Assembly: GCF_000169535.1 (NCBI RefSeq)
Contig: NZ_AAYN02000002.1
Span: 310,001-374,000 of the forward strand
Origin: Ureaplasma urealyticum serovar 8 str. ATCC 27618
Lineage (GTDB): Bacteria > Bacillota_I > Bacilli_A > Mycoplasmatales > Mycoplasmoidaceae
Reading direction: 5' to 3'
DNA length: 64,000 bases
The notes under the pieces were generated by a model, which searched no databases, was not told the origin of the DNA, and was given only the letters and a program-made list of their open reading frames with translations. Of this stretch, positions 25,128 through 38,366 are shown piece by piece. Within the stretch, counting starts at the first letter, position 1, and each line of letters opens with the position of its first letter. The position numbers and the translations under genes are program-made.

Positions 25128-25838
25128 ATGCCAAGAAAACATTTGATTGCCAGCGGAATTAATAAAAAACAACAACAACAAGCTAAGATTTGAATGAAGT
25201 GCGCAAAAGAAATTAAAGCAGCTGCAAAAATGGGTGGTCCAAATCCCGAAGCTAATCCACGTTTAAAAGTTGCTATTGAACGTGCTTTAAATAACAATTT
25301 AAGTCGTGATTCAATTGAAAGAAATATTAATGGCGCTAGTAAAGATGCTGATAATTTAAAAGAATTAACATATGAAGGATATGGTCCAAATGGGTTAGCA
25401 ATTATTGTACGCGCTTTAACTGATAATGAACAACGAACAATTTCAGCTGTTCGTGGTTATTTTTCAAAGTTACAAGGGCAAATTGCTAAGCCAAACTCTG
25501 TAAGCATGTTATTTAATGAATATGGTCAATTATTAATTGATAAAAAAACAAAAACATTAGATGAATGGTTTGAACTTCTTGTTGATCAAGATATTGTTGA
25601 TATTAATGAAGATGATGAAATTATCGAAATTTTAGTTCAACCAAAAGATTTTAGTGCTACAAAATTAATTCTTGAAAATAATAATGCCAATATCCAAAGT
25701 GCTGAAATTAAACTTATTCCAACTGATTTTATTAGTTTAGATGATCATGCTCGTGAACGTTTAGTGCGTTTTGTAAATGCTTGTGAAAATGATGATGATA
25801 TTTCATGAGTAATCACAAACTATGAAGAAGAATTATAA
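25128..25838 (+). CDS. yebC: YebC/PmpR family protein
   Basis: A 236-residue protein of normal family length. YebC/TACO1 proteins were long annotated as transcription regulators, and more recent work ties members to translation of proline stretches. Evidence includes the stretch KEIKAAAKMGGPNPEANPRL (residues 27-46), LTYEGYGPNGLAIIV and the MLFNEYGQ block. The very N-terminus, normally GHSKW, is changed to PRKHLIASG. An AGGAG site precedes the start. Its stop shares one base with the start of the following membrane-protein gene. Confidence 0.92.
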
Positions 25839-26545
25839 TGTCAAATATTGATTCAAAAACTAATTTTTGAAAGTTAAACAAAAAAAATAAAAAGATTTTA
25901 TTTCGAGTACTTGGTTATTCTAGTTTATTAACTATCATACTAACACCAATCATTTATAAAGTATCATACAATAAGCAATACGAATTTATTAGTCAAAGCG
26001 TACGCGAATTAAAAGCGATTGATAATAATCTTGTATCATCTTATTCAAATTTTTATATTTCACAAAAATCAAGTGCAAGTAATGGTTTGTACAACTATAA
26101 TTTAATAACTAATTTTAAAGATTTTCAACAGTTAATGATTGATGATTTAAATTTTGATAAATATAGTAGTGCATTAATTCATGAAGAAATAAAAAACGAA
26201 CTATTAAAAAAGTATGATGAAAACTTTTTTAAAAATAATGATTTATTATATGTTTCATACAATTCATTAGATTCAAAATATTTTTTAACTTCGATTTTAA
26301 CTTATGATCATAACAATTTGTCTTTACCATTTTTAAATACTAAAACAATTTTTAATGAAGAATTTAATAATGAAAATTTTTATACAAATTCAGCTTTAGG
26401 TAATACTAAAACAGAGGTTAAATTTTTTAGTGTTAGTAAAAAATATAATATAAAGCGTGAACAAGTTCGAATTTATGGACTTAAAACTGCTAAAGACCTA
26501 TTCTTGTATAAGAACTATGTTCAAAAAAACAACAAGCCTGTTTAG
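25838..26545 (+). CDS. Hypothetical single-pass membrane protein
   Basis: 235 residues. There is one hydrophobic helix at about residues 21-42 after a Lys-rich N-terminus, then a hydrophilic domain rich in Asn, Tyr and Phe, so the bulk is likely extracytoplasmic. No family is recognised. The start ATG overlaps the yebC stop by one base (TAATG), which indicates coupling. The 3' end overlaps the opposing recU gene by 4 bases. Confidence 0.75.
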
Positions 26546-27054
26546 TTGTTGTAGTATTTTAGTTTTAAATCATCAATCATTTTTTTAAAATTAATAACTC
26601 CAGGAAAAATTATTTCTAATGCAACACAATGTTCTTTAAATCAATGAAGAGGAATTGATTTTCGTTTTGTTTTTTGATAGTAGTTAACTAATTGTTGAAA
26701 AGTGATAATGAAATATAAGTTATGATTAATAAAACTAATAATTAAAAAAGCAAAACCACAGTTTTTGTGGATTAAATATAAATGAGCTAATTGATGTGGT
26801 TGGATTTGTTTGATTAAAAAAGCGTTTTTATTAGTTTGCTTGGCTTCAAAATCAAAATAATTACCTTGATAAAATCCATAATAATCCGTTTCGCTTTTTT
26901 GTTTAATTTTTCCTTGTACAAAACAATGATCAACATTTTTAATTACGATATCAACATAACGTTTTTTAAAAAACGCTTGATATTGTAAATTAAATAAAGC
27001 AATCGATTTATTAATTAGAACTTCAAGATGCATGCCATTGTTTTTATTAGTCAT
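26542..27054 (-). CDS. recU: Holliday junction resolvase RecU
   Basis: Cuts four-way DNA junctions in recombination and repair. 170 residues. The N-terminal GMHLEVLINKS matches the family start block. Metal-binding residues are visible as TDYYG (Asp57) and DFEAK (Glu70, Lys72), followed by FLIKQIQPHQLAHL, the typical Phe/Leu-K-x-I-x-P-H-Q block. After a TGA (Trp) near 26641 the frame continues to TAA at 26542-26544. The gene stands alone on the minus strand, back to back with efp. Confidence 0.92.
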
Positions 27055-27196
27055 TTTTAAACCTCTTTATAAATATAGTTAGAAAAAAACGAAATATTTT
27101 AAAGAATATAAAGTACAATCTGTTTTAAATGCATAATAACACTAATAATTAGGTTATAATTTTATATTATTTTTGCAAAAATACGAGGTAATAATA

Positions 27197-27763
27197 ATGG
27201 CAACAATTATTCAAGCAAAAGATTTGCGTGCTGGGCATACTTTTTTGTATAAGGGTAGTATTTATCAAGTAATTGAAAACTCATTTAATAAAACAGCTAT
27301 GCGTGAAGGAATTGTAAAATGTAAAGTTAAAAATTTGCGCACTGGTGCAATTACTGTTGAAGTTTTAACTGGTGAAAAAGTTGAACAAGCAATAATTGAA
27401 AAATCAAAAATGACATTTAGTTATGATGATGGTAGCGGATATGTATTTATGGACAATGAAACATATGAACAAATCTCAATTCCTTATAATCAATTAAGTT
27501 GAGAAAAAAACTTTATTGAAGAAGGTACTGAAGTAAGTGTTATGCGTTATGATGGTGAATTAATGGGTGTAAGTTTACCAGATCAGTTAGTAGTAACAAT
27601 TGTTGAAGCAGAAGAAGCAGTTCAAGGTAACTCAGTTCAAAACGCTACTAAACGAGCATGATTAGCATCAAAATGAGAATTTCAAGTTCCACAATTTATT
27701 AAATCTGGTGAAAAAGTAATTATTAATCCATCAAATGGTCAATATGTAGGAAGAGCTAAATAA
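27197..27763 (+). CDS. efp: Elongation factor P
   Basis: Relieves ribosome stalling at proline stretches. 188 residues in three beta-barrel domains. Recognisable parts are KDLRAGHTF at the start, [13 protein letters not shown], the domain III line [19 protein letters not shown], and the C-terminal motif GEKVIINP. The domain I loop that normally reads KPGKG reads KTAMREG here, so by my alignment the tip holds Met35 instead of the Lys or Arg that is modified in other bacteria. The start is chosen at 27197 (GAGG site 27185) rather than an upstream in-frame codon at 27173. A -10 box TATAAT lies at 27155-27160. It heads a run of genes with efp, the Asp23-like gene, nusB and rsmE. Confidence 0.95.
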
Positions 27764-27765
27764 TA

Positions 27766-28068
27766 ATGCAATACATTACCATTAATAATGCAAAAACTGG
27801 AAAAATTTTAATTTCTAAACCAAATATTAAAAAATTTATTGAACAAAAATTTAATTTAATTGTTAACAAAAAATTTGTAATCAAAAGTATCGATATCACT
27901 CAATATGATGAATCGCTTGTTGATATTTCTATTATCATTGCATTATTTGATGAGCACCGAAAAGTTGATCTTGATGAAGTAAGAGATGTCCAAAACCATT
28001 TAGCTTCTTTTATTTATTCAAATTTAGGTGTTGATACTAAAAGTGTGAATATAGGGATTGATTTATAA
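27766..28068 (+). CDS. Asp23/Gls24-like small protein
   Basis: A 100-residue cytoplasmic protein that begins 2 bases after the efp stop. The beta-alpha pattern with a central VDISIIIALFDEHRKVDLDEV and an ending VDTKSVNIGI resembles the Asp23/Gls24 (alkaline shock) family, whose members often sit next to efp and nusB in Firmicutes. The family is associated with envelope stress or fatty-acid-linked functions, but the role in mollicutes is not established. The assignment rests on pattern and gene neighbourhood. Confidence 0.65.
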   Translation: MQYITINNAKTGKILISKPNIKKFIEQKFNLIVNKKFVIKSIDITQYDESLVDISIIIALFDEHRKVDLDEVRDVQNHLASFIYSNLGVDTKSVNIGIDL

Positions 28069-28070
28069 AA

Positions 28071-28454
28071 ATGAAAACTCAATGAGCCAAACGTGTAAAG
28101 TTATTTCAATTTGTTTACCATTGATTAATCACAAAAAAAAATAAAACAATTGCTTTAAAAAGTGCTTTAGTTGATTTTGAATTAGATGTTAGTTGATTAA
28201 GTGTTAGTGAGTATATTTTAGATAATTGCGAACAATTAATTAAAATGATAAAACCATTTATTAATAAAGATTGAACATTTGAACGTTTATCATATGTTGA
28301 ACAAGCTTTATTATTAAGTGCCTATGGTGAATATTTAGTTTTAAAAACACCAAAAAAAATTATTATTGATCAAACTTTAATTACAACTCATAATTATTCA
28401 AATGATGAATCATATAAATTTATTAATGCGATTTTAGATCAGTTATTAAATTAA
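28071..28454 (+). CDS. nusB: Transcription antitermination factor NusB
   Basis: 127 residues, slightly short for the family. NusB binds boxA RNA with S10 and supports rRNA transcription; boxA-like sites are present in the rrn operon of this window. The C-terminal half carries the family pattern WTFERLSYVEQALLLSAYGEYL, then IIIDQTLITTHNYS, then KFINAILDQL. The N-terminal RNA-binding helix (KRVKLFQFVYHW) fits R-x-x-x-x-Q-x-L/V-Y. It starts 2 bases after the Asp23-like gene. Confidence 0.85.
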
Positions 28455-28461
28455 AAAAGTT

Positions 28462-29166
28462 ATGCAACGTTATTTTGTTTCTAAAATTAAAGATAAAAAA
28501 GTTTATTTTTATGATTCTGATGTGCACCATATTAAAAATGTTATGCGTATGCGTTTGCATGATGAGATTATTGTTATTAATGAAACACAAGCTTTTATTG
28601 CTGAAATTATTAATCTTGAACCATTACATGCAACAATTATTAAACCTTATTTTAATGATTGTGAATTAAGTACTAAAATTGATTTATTTCAAGCTAGTAT
28701 TAAACCTAATAATTTTGAATGAATTGTTCAAAAAGCATGTGAATTAGGAATTAATAGTATCTATCAAACAATTTTTAAAAGAACTTATAATAGTACACTA
28801 ATTAAAAATAATCGCATTTCAACTATTATTAAAGAAGCTTGTGAACAAGCGCGACGCAATTATTTAGTTAATTATTATGAACAATTTAGTTTTAGTGAAT
28901 TATTAAAAGTATTGCTAAATTATGATTTAATCTTAGTAGCTTATGAAAATGAAAAGCAAATTTTTTTAAATGATATTTTTAAAGAAAATTCAACCTATCA
29001 AAAAATTGCTTTAGTAATTGGTCCAGAGGGTGGTTTTGAACAAGAAGAAATTGCATTATTAAAAAAAATTAATAATGTTGTTTGTATTAGTTTAACAAAA
29101 ACCATTTTAAGATCAGAAACTGCAAGCCTTTATTTACTTGCAAATCTTATTAATAAACTTATATAA
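28462..29166 (+). CDS. rsmE: 16S rRNA (uridine1498-N3)-methyltransferase RsmE
   Basis: A SPOUT-class methyltransferase of 234 residues that modifies U1498 of 16S rRNA. Signature motifs of the knotted SAM site are VIGPEGGFEQEE (residues 185-196) and ILRSETASLYL (215-225). The N-terminal PUA-like part shows HHIKNVMRM. The gene is last in the efp-nusB run. Confidence 0.93.
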
Positions 29167-29188
29167 TTTTGTTTAAGAAAGGATATAT

Positions 29189-30148
29189 ATGAAACAACGA
29201 TTAATAAATTACATTATTGTTTTAATTGGTATTTTATGTATTGTTAGTCTTGTCGTTGGTTTTGCTGTTTGATTTAGTCCTAATAAAAATTTTTATTCAC
29301 TAACATCAGTTAATACAACTGGCCTTGATGGTTTGAGTGCTAAAAAAATTTATAACCCTAATGACGGTATTTTTTTAGAACAACTACAAGGGTTTAGTAA
29401 ACACAACATTGCAGGTTATGTAGTTCCTATCATTTTTGCTATTTTATCATTTGGTTTGTTGTTTTTATATTATTATCTAAATAAAAAATCACGTGCAAAA
29501 GCAGATTTTCCTATTAGTGAAAAGTTTTATTATCATACTTCAATCACAACTCTTTATTTAGTAGGATCATTAATTGTTGTTAGTTGAATTCTTAGTTATA
29601 TTGCCATTGGAATTAATTTTCGACCAAACAATTTTAGTGTTACACTAAATGATAATGACTACGCTAGTTTAAGTTCAGAACCTTTTTTAACTTATTGAAA
29701 AGAATTAAAACAAAGTTTTGATGCTAAAAAAAGTGTTTATATTGCGTTTTTAGTTATTACGATCGCTTTTGCTGTTAGCATTATTGGTTTTGTTAATTAT
29801 TTCTCTTTAAAGATTGCTTTAGAACAAACACAAAAAGCCACTTTAGCTGTTCAAAAACAAGAAGAAGAGCAAAAAAATCAATTATCAAATGGTACATATT
29901 TTGATCAAGATTTAAATTTATTGAATGATTATGATAAATTAGTTTTATATCAAAAAAACAATTTATCAAGTGCTATTTTCTTAGCAATTAATGATCAAGA
30001 ACAAATTTTAATGCAACAAGATCAAGTTGTAATTAGTTCTTTAAGTATTGAACAAAAAGTTAAATATCGTGAACAAGCAACTCGAATTGTTTTTGAAAAA
30101 CAAGATAGCCATCATGATGATCACTTAGCTACTTCTGGAAATTTCTAA
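29189..30148 (+). CDS. Hypothetical multi-pass membrane protein
   Basis: 319 residues with four hydrophobic segments: about 8-30, 75-95, 115-140 and 185-208. They are followed by a Gln/Glu-rich likely coiled-coil stretch (about 212-240) and a cytoplasmic tail ending in a His/Asp cluster (SHHDDH). No family is recognised. An AAGGA site precedes the start. It is followed by a strong terminator, so it ends a transcription unit before the rRNA operon. Confidence 0.8.
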
Positions 30149-30181
30149 AATTAAAATATAATATAATATAGTATTAAGTCA

Positions 30182-30204
30182 AAAGTGGGTCCCCCACTTT
30201 TTTT
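30182..30204 (+). terminator. Terminator before rrn operon
   Basis: A GC-rich 8-bp stem (AAAGTGGG 30182-30189 / CCCACTTT 30193-30200) has a 3-base loop and a T7 run. It closes the membrane-protein unit. Confidence 0.9.
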
Positions 30205-30310
30205 GTTTAAATTTAAATAAAAAAGATTGATTTTTCTTAATTTTTTGATTATAATATTCTAGTTGCTTTTAAGTAGCAAGTTAAACAATTTTAAAAAAAT
30301 AAAATATTTC

Positions 30311-30339
30311 TTGACATTTTAAATAAATTTGTTTATACT
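30311..30339 (+). promoter_or_regulatory. rrn operon promoter
   Basis: TTGACA at 30311-30316 and TATACT at 30334-30339 with a 17-base spacer, about 75 bases before mature 16S. This is the best sigma-70 type promoter in the window. Confidence 0.85.
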
Positions 30340-30387
30340 TTAATGTATTGTGTTTAAACGTTTTTAATGTATTGAATACAATAAGAA

Positions 30388-30402
30388 TGATCTTTGAAAA
30401 CT
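30388..30402 (+). promoter_or_regulatory. boxA-like antitermination element, 16S leader
   Basis: TGATCTTTGAAAACT matches the Gram-positive rRNA boxA form TCTTTGAAAACT. The same element recurs before 23S at 32100-32114. It is the expected RNA target of NusB/S10; nusB is encoded at 28071. Confidence 0.7.
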
Positions 30403-30414
30403 AAATAGAATCCG
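30397..30414 (+). repeat. 16S precursor processing stem, left arm
   Basis: These 18 bases are exactly complementary (inverted) to 32038-32055 on the far side of 16S. The pairing would loop out 16S as an RNase III-type substrate. Confidence 0.8.
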
Positions 30415-30417
30415 TCA

Positions 30418-31930
<1,513 letters not shown>

Positions 31931-32037
31931 CTTCGGAGTAAATTTTTAATTTACGTACTAATAAGTGTACATTTTTATAAAAATCCATGTGAATATTAGC
32001 CACTTTTTTTAAAAAATATTTCAAAAGTTCATATGGT

Positions 32038-32055
32038 CGGATTCTATTTAGTTTT
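32038..32055 (+). repeat. 16S precursor processing stem, right arm
   Basis: Perfect inverted complement of 30397-30414, about 107 bases after the 16S 3' end. Confidence 0.8.
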
Positions 32056-32099
32056 GAGAGTTTATTCTCTCCCATAATATTTTATATATTATGGATGAT

Positions 32100-32114
32100 C
32101 GATCTTTGAAAACT
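32100..32114 (+). promoter_or_regulatory. boxA-like antitermination element, 16S-23S spacer
   Basis: CGATCTTTGAAAACT is the same core as in the 16S leader. The 16S-23S spacer (31931-32221) contains no tRNA gene. Confidence 0.65.
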
Positions 32115-32128
32115 GAATAATTATCAAC
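32108..32128 (+). repeat. 23S precursor processing stem, left arm
   Basis: Pairs imperfectly with 35160-35179 on the other side of 23S: nine perfect pairs (ATTATCAAC / GTTGATAAT) plus a GAAAACTGAAT / ATTTAGTTTTC continuation with a G-U pair. Confidence 0.65.
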
Positions 32129-32221
32129 AAATCTTTCTAATCATTGACATTAAGTTGTCAGTGAACAGAAACTATATTAATTAATATAGTTAACAATCAT
32201 AAACAAACAACTTTAAGGATT

Positions 32222-35132
<2,911 letters not shown>

Positions 35133-35159
35133 AAGTTCTTAGTTAATTTTTAGAAAATA

Positions 35160-35179
35160 GTTGATAATATTTAGTTTTC
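35160..35179 (+). repeat. 23S precursor processing stem, right arm
   Basis: Partner of 32108-32128. It lies between 23S and 5S. Confidence 0.6.
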
Positions 35180-35194
35180 AGACATCGATCATAA

Positions 35195-35303
35195 TTGTGT
35201 AGTGATCATATCAGAGTGGAAATACCTGTTCCCATCCCGAACACAGAAGTCAAGCACTCTAGAGCCAAAAATAGCGTAAGTAAAATAGGTCATCGCTACG
35301 CAA
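35195..35303 (+). rRNA. rrf: 5S ribosomal RNA
   Basis: About 107-109 nt. The internal CCTGTTCCCATCCCGAACAC block is typical, and helix I is formed by TGTGTAG (35196-35202) with CTACGCA (35296-35302). Confidence 0.93.
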
Positions 35304-35307
35304 AATT

Positions 35308-35342
35308 AGAACTAGCCTTATTTAATGAGGTTAGTTCTTTTT
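35308..35342 (+). terminator. rrn operon terminator
   Basis: A 13-bp stem with G-U pairs (35308-35320 with 35326-35338) has a 5-base loop and a following T run. Confidence 0.88.
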
Positions 35343-35370
35343 ATTTGTTATTAATTTATATATTATGTAA

Positions 35371-35379
35371 TGATATAAT
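35371..35379 (+). promoter_or_regulatory. Extended -10 promoter of greA
   Basis: TGATATAAT matches TG-n-TATAAT, 37 bases before the greA ATG. No clear -35. Confidence 0.6.
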
Positions 35380-35415
35380 TAATGAATAGATTTTTTATTT
35401 ATACGAGGGAATATT

Positions 35416-35886
35416 ATGGCAAAGTATACGATTTCAAAGCATCGTCTTGAAGAATTGCAATTAGAATTAAGAGAGATTTTAGATGTTAAATGACCTGCAA
35501 TTACAAAACAATTACAAGACGCTCGTGAACAAGGTGATTTATCTGAAAATGCTGATTATGACGCAGCTAAAAATGAACAAGCAGCATTAAAAAAACGTAA
35601 GGATGAAATTGAAGAAATTTTAGAGAATTATGAATTAATTGAAGATGTAATGCGTTCAACAGATGAAGTTTCTATTGGTTCTACAATTGAAATTTATAAT
35701 TATCAAAAAGATCATAAAGAAGTGATTACATTGGTTGGATCAATGGATTCAGACCCTTTTGCAAATAAAATTTCAATGGACACACCACTTGGAAAAGCTG
35801 TTGTAAAACAAAAAGAAGGTAGTGAAGTTACTGTACATACTTTAGCATCACCTTATAAAGTGAAGATTATTAAAATTATTGATTAA
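35416..35886 (+). CDS. greA: Transcription elongation factor GreA
   Basis: Stimulates RNA cleavage by backtracked RNA polymerase. 156 residues, the usual length. The N-terminal coiled coil carries the acidic tip ([17 protein letters not shown], residues about 39-55), with the Asp and Glu residues that reach the active site. The C-terminal FKBP-like domain shows [28 protein letters not shown] and the final [15 protein letters not shown] ribosome site supports the start. Confidence 0.97.
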
Positions 35887-35903
35887 TTTAGCTAAAAAAA
35901 TAC

Positions 35904-35932
35904 TTGACATTAGATAACAATTTTTATATAAT
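35904..35932 (+). promoter_or_regulatory. Promoter of tRNA cluster
   Basis: TTGACA 35904-35909 and TATAAT 35927-35932 with a 17-base spacer, 34 bases before tRNA-Tyr. Both boxes match consensus fully. Confidence 0.85.
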
Positions 35933-35966
35933 TTTATAGTGTTTTATTAAGGCACACTATAGAATT

Positions 35967-36050
35967 GGACAGATAGCGAAGTGGCCAAACGCATCCGGCT
36001 GTAACCCGGCTCCGAGAGGTTCGTAGGTTCGAATCCTACTCTGTCCACCA
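35967..36050 (+). tRNA. tRNA-Tyr (GTA)
   Basis: 84 nt including encoded CCA. Acceptor GGACAGA pairs with TCTGTCC, the anticodon loop contains GTA, and there is a long variable arm as expected for bacterial tRNA-Tyr. First of five tRNAs. Confidence 0.95.
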
Positions 36051-36055
36051 TTTAT

Positions 36056-36130
36056 TGGCCTGTAGCCAAGCGGTAAGGCAGAAGATTTTGATTCTTCCAC
36101 GCGTAGGTTCGATCCCTACCAGGCCAGCCA
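36056..36130 (+). tRNA. tRNA-Gln (TTG)
   Basis: 75 nt with encoded CCA. Acceptor TGGCCTG pairs with CAGGCCA, and the anticodon loop ATTTTGATT gives TTG. Five bases separate it from tRNA-Tyr. Confidence 0.95.
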
Positions 36131-36170
36131 TTAAATTATTTATATTCAACCACAATTAACTTCATTATTA

Positions 36171-36179
36171 TGTTATAAT
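36171..36179 (+). promoter_or_regulatory. Possible extra promoter before tRNA-Lys
   Basis: TGTTATAAT is a full extended -10 match 18 bases before the tRNA, without a -35. The 66-base gap between Gln and Lys would make room for it. Confidence 0.45.
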
Positions 36180-36196
36180 AATTATTGTGTGTTTAT

Positions 36197-36271
36197 GCCT
36201 CATTAGCTCAGTGGTAGAGCATTTCACTTTTAATGAAGGGGTCAAAGGTTCGAAACCTTTATGGGGCACCA
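36197..36271 (+). tRNA. tRNA-Lys (TTT)
   Basis: 75 nt with encoded CCA. Acceptor GCCTCAT pairs with ATGGGGC (one G-U), and the anticodon loop CTTTTAA gives TTT. Confidence 0.95.
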
Positions 36272-36282
36272 TTTATTATTAT

Positions 36283-36330
36283 AGAGTAATACATGGTTAA
36301 AAAAATTATACGTTGTATTACTCTTTTTAT
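36283..36330 (+). terminator. Terminator-like hairpin inside the tRNA cluster
   Basis: An 11-bp perfect stem AGAGTAATACA (36283-36293) / TGTATTACTCT (36314-36324) is followed by TTTTATTTTT. It stands between tRNA-Lys and tRNA-Leu, only 4 bases before the latter. Confidence 0.75.
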
Positions 36331-36334
36331 TTTT

Positions 36335-36420
36335 GCTGGAGTGGCGGAATGGTAGACGCACTGGACTTAAAATCCAGTGACTTCACGGTCGTGAGGGTTC
36401 AAGTCCCTCTTCCAGCACCA
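36335..36420 (+). tRNA. tRNA-Leu (TAA)
   Basis: 86 nt with encoded CCA. Acceptor GCTGGAG pairs with CTTCCAGC-type arm, there is a long variable arm, and anticodon TAA sits in the loop of GGACTTAAAATCC. Confidence 0.94.
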
Positions 36421-36425
36421 TTTAT

Positions 36426-36499
36426 GCGGGTGTAGTTCAATGGTAGAACTATAGCCTTCCAAGCTATTAGTGTGGGTTCGATTCCCATCACCCGCTCCA
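36426..36499 (+). tRNA. tRNA-Gly (TCC)
   Basis: 74 nt with encoded CCA. Acceptor GCGGGTG pairs with CACCCGC, and the anticodon loop CTTCCAA gives TCC. Confidence 0.95.
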
Positions 36500-36515
36500 T
36501 TAATAATATTTAACT

Positions 36516-36545
36516 AAACTCCACCTTCAACGTGGAGTTTTTCTT
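36516..36545 (+). terminator. Terminator after tRNA cluster
   Basis: A 9-bp stem AAACTCCAC (36516-36524) / GTGGAGTTT (36532-36540) has a 7-base loop and TTTTC tail. It is also close upstream of the next gene. Confidence 0.85.
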
Positions 36546-36561
36546 TAATTTAAAAACACTT

Positions 36562-37350
36562 ATGCAAAAAAAATATATCAAAAATACTTTGGGTTTTGAT
36601 ACAAACTTATTTGTATATCAAGATAAACAAATGTTTAATTATTCAGTTGATACTGTTTTATTAGCTAATTTTATTAGTTTATCTTCAAAAACAAAAAAGG
36701 TTTTAGAAATAGGAACAAACAATGCAGCATTAAGCATTTTTTTAGCGTCACGAAAAGAAGATATGAATATTGATGCCATTGAAATTCAATCAGAAGCAAT
36801 TGATTTAGCATTATTAAATGTTAAAGAAAACCATCTTGAAAAACAAATTAATATTATTCATGCAGATTTTAATGAATATTGAAAAACTTTTGATAAAATT
36901 GAAAACAATAAATATGATGCAATAATTTGTAATCCTCCTTTTTATAAACAAGATAAAATTATTCCATCAACTAAAAAACCATTAAAAACACTTGCTTTAT
37001 ATGAAATTGCGCTTAACTTTGAACAAATTATGCAAGGTTGTGCTAAAATCATTAAACAAAAAGCTAATTTAGCAATGGTTATTCCTACAACACGTTTGGT
37101 TGATCTTTTGGAAATGATGCGAAAATATCAATTTGAGCCAAAACGAATTAAAATGATTTATCCTCGGATTTATGAACAATCAAATTTAGTATTAGTAGAA
37201 GCGCGTTATAAAACTGGTTGAGGAACACATTTTGAACCTAATCTTTATTTACATTATGAAGATAAACAAAATCATGAATATACTAAAGAAGTTTTAAAAT
37301 GATATAAACCAATTAAATTTAAGAAAAGTAATGAGGGAGAAGCAAAATAA
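36562..37350 (+). CDS. N6-adenine methyltransferase, TrmN6/YfiC-like
   Basis: 262 residues, Rossmann-fold SAM methyltransferase. Motif I is VLEIGTNNAALSI (residues 47-59) and the N6-adenine catalytic motif NPPF is at 124-127. N-terminal FNYSVDTVLLANFI resembles the YfiC/TrmN6 group, which methylates A37 of tRNA1-Val in E. coli; the target here is inferred, and an rRNA or other tRNA substrate is not excluded. ATG 36562 is preferred over an in-frame GTG at 36532 that lies inside the terminator. It is followed directly by nfo. Confidence 0.82.
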
Positions 37351-37351
37351 T

Positions 37352-38266
37352 ATGGATAAATATAATTTAATTATTGGTAGTCATGTAAGCCTTAAAGCTA
37401 ATGATTTTTTTTATGGTAGTGTAAAAGAAGCACTATCTTATGGCGCTAATACATTAATGGTTTATACGGGCGCTCCACAAAATACAAGACGTCAACCAAT
37501 TGAATTATTTAAAATTAATGAAGCTCATAATTTATTAAAAGAACATAATATAGATTTGAATAATTTAATTGTTCATGCCCCATATATCATTAATCCTTGT
37601 TCTTCTAAAAAATATGTTCGTGAGCTTGCTAAAGAATTTTTAATTCAAGAAATTGAACGCACTCAATTCATGGGAATTACTAAAATCGTTTTACATCCTG
37701 GGTCATGTTTAGATCAAGATGAGGATATCGCTTTAAAACAAGTTTATACAATGTTAAATGAAATTTTTGCAACTATTAACACTAATGTAGTTGTTTGCTT
37801 AGAAACTATGTCTGGTAAAGGTTCTGAAATTGGAATTAATTTAAAACAATTAAAAACCATTATTGACAATGTCGATTCTAAAAAAAATATTGGTGTTTGT
37901 TTAGATACTTGTCATATGAGTGATAGTGGTATAGCTTTAGATCATGATAGTTTTAATCAATATTTAAAAGAATTTGATGCTCAAATTGGGATTGACTATA
38001 TTAAAGTATTACATATTAATGATTCTAAAAATCCTCGTGGTGCAAATAAAGACCGTCATGAAAATTTAGGTTATGGAACAATTGGCTTTGACAATTTAAT
38101 TAATATTATTTATCATCCATTGTTAAATAATATTCCCAAAATTCTAGAAACACCCTGATTTGATTTTCACGACCAATCAATTTCATTATATGAATATGAA
38201 ATAAAAATGATTCGTGATCGTAAATGGTTTGATATTAAATACAAATTATTAGTTGGCAATAAATAA
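37352..38266 (+). CDS. nfo: Endonuclease IV (AP endonuclease)
   Basis: Cleaves DNA 5' to abasic sites in base-excision repair; three-zinc TIM barrel. 304 residues. Seen motifs: IGSHVSLK at the start, MVYTGAPQNTRR, IVHAPYIINP, LHPGSCLD, CLETMSGKG, CLDTCHMSDSG, LHINDSKNPRG, DRHENLGYG and the final ILETPW. These supply the metal-binding His, Glu and Asp residues. The start at 37352 follows GAGGGAGA, and its A is the second base after the preceding stop; an upstream in-frame codon at 37331 is rejected. Confidence 0.96.
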
Positions 38267-38290
38267 TTTATTTACTTAAATTACAATTTA

Positions 38291-38350
38291 AAATATATCC
38301 ATTTTCCTTTTTATTAATAAATAAGAAGTTAAAGAAATGGATATATTTTT
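38291..38350 (+). terminator. Terminator after nfo
   Basis: A 14-bp perfect stem (38291-38304 with 38335-38348) reading AAATATATCCATTT / AAATGGATATATTT has a 30-base loop and a T-rich tail. Confidence 0.7.
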
Positions 38351-38366
38351 TATTATTTTAAATTTT

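Noticed and set aside
31931-32221. tRNA genes in the 16S-23S spacer
   Set aside because: No cloverleaf or CCA end; the spacer holds only the processing stem arm and boxA.
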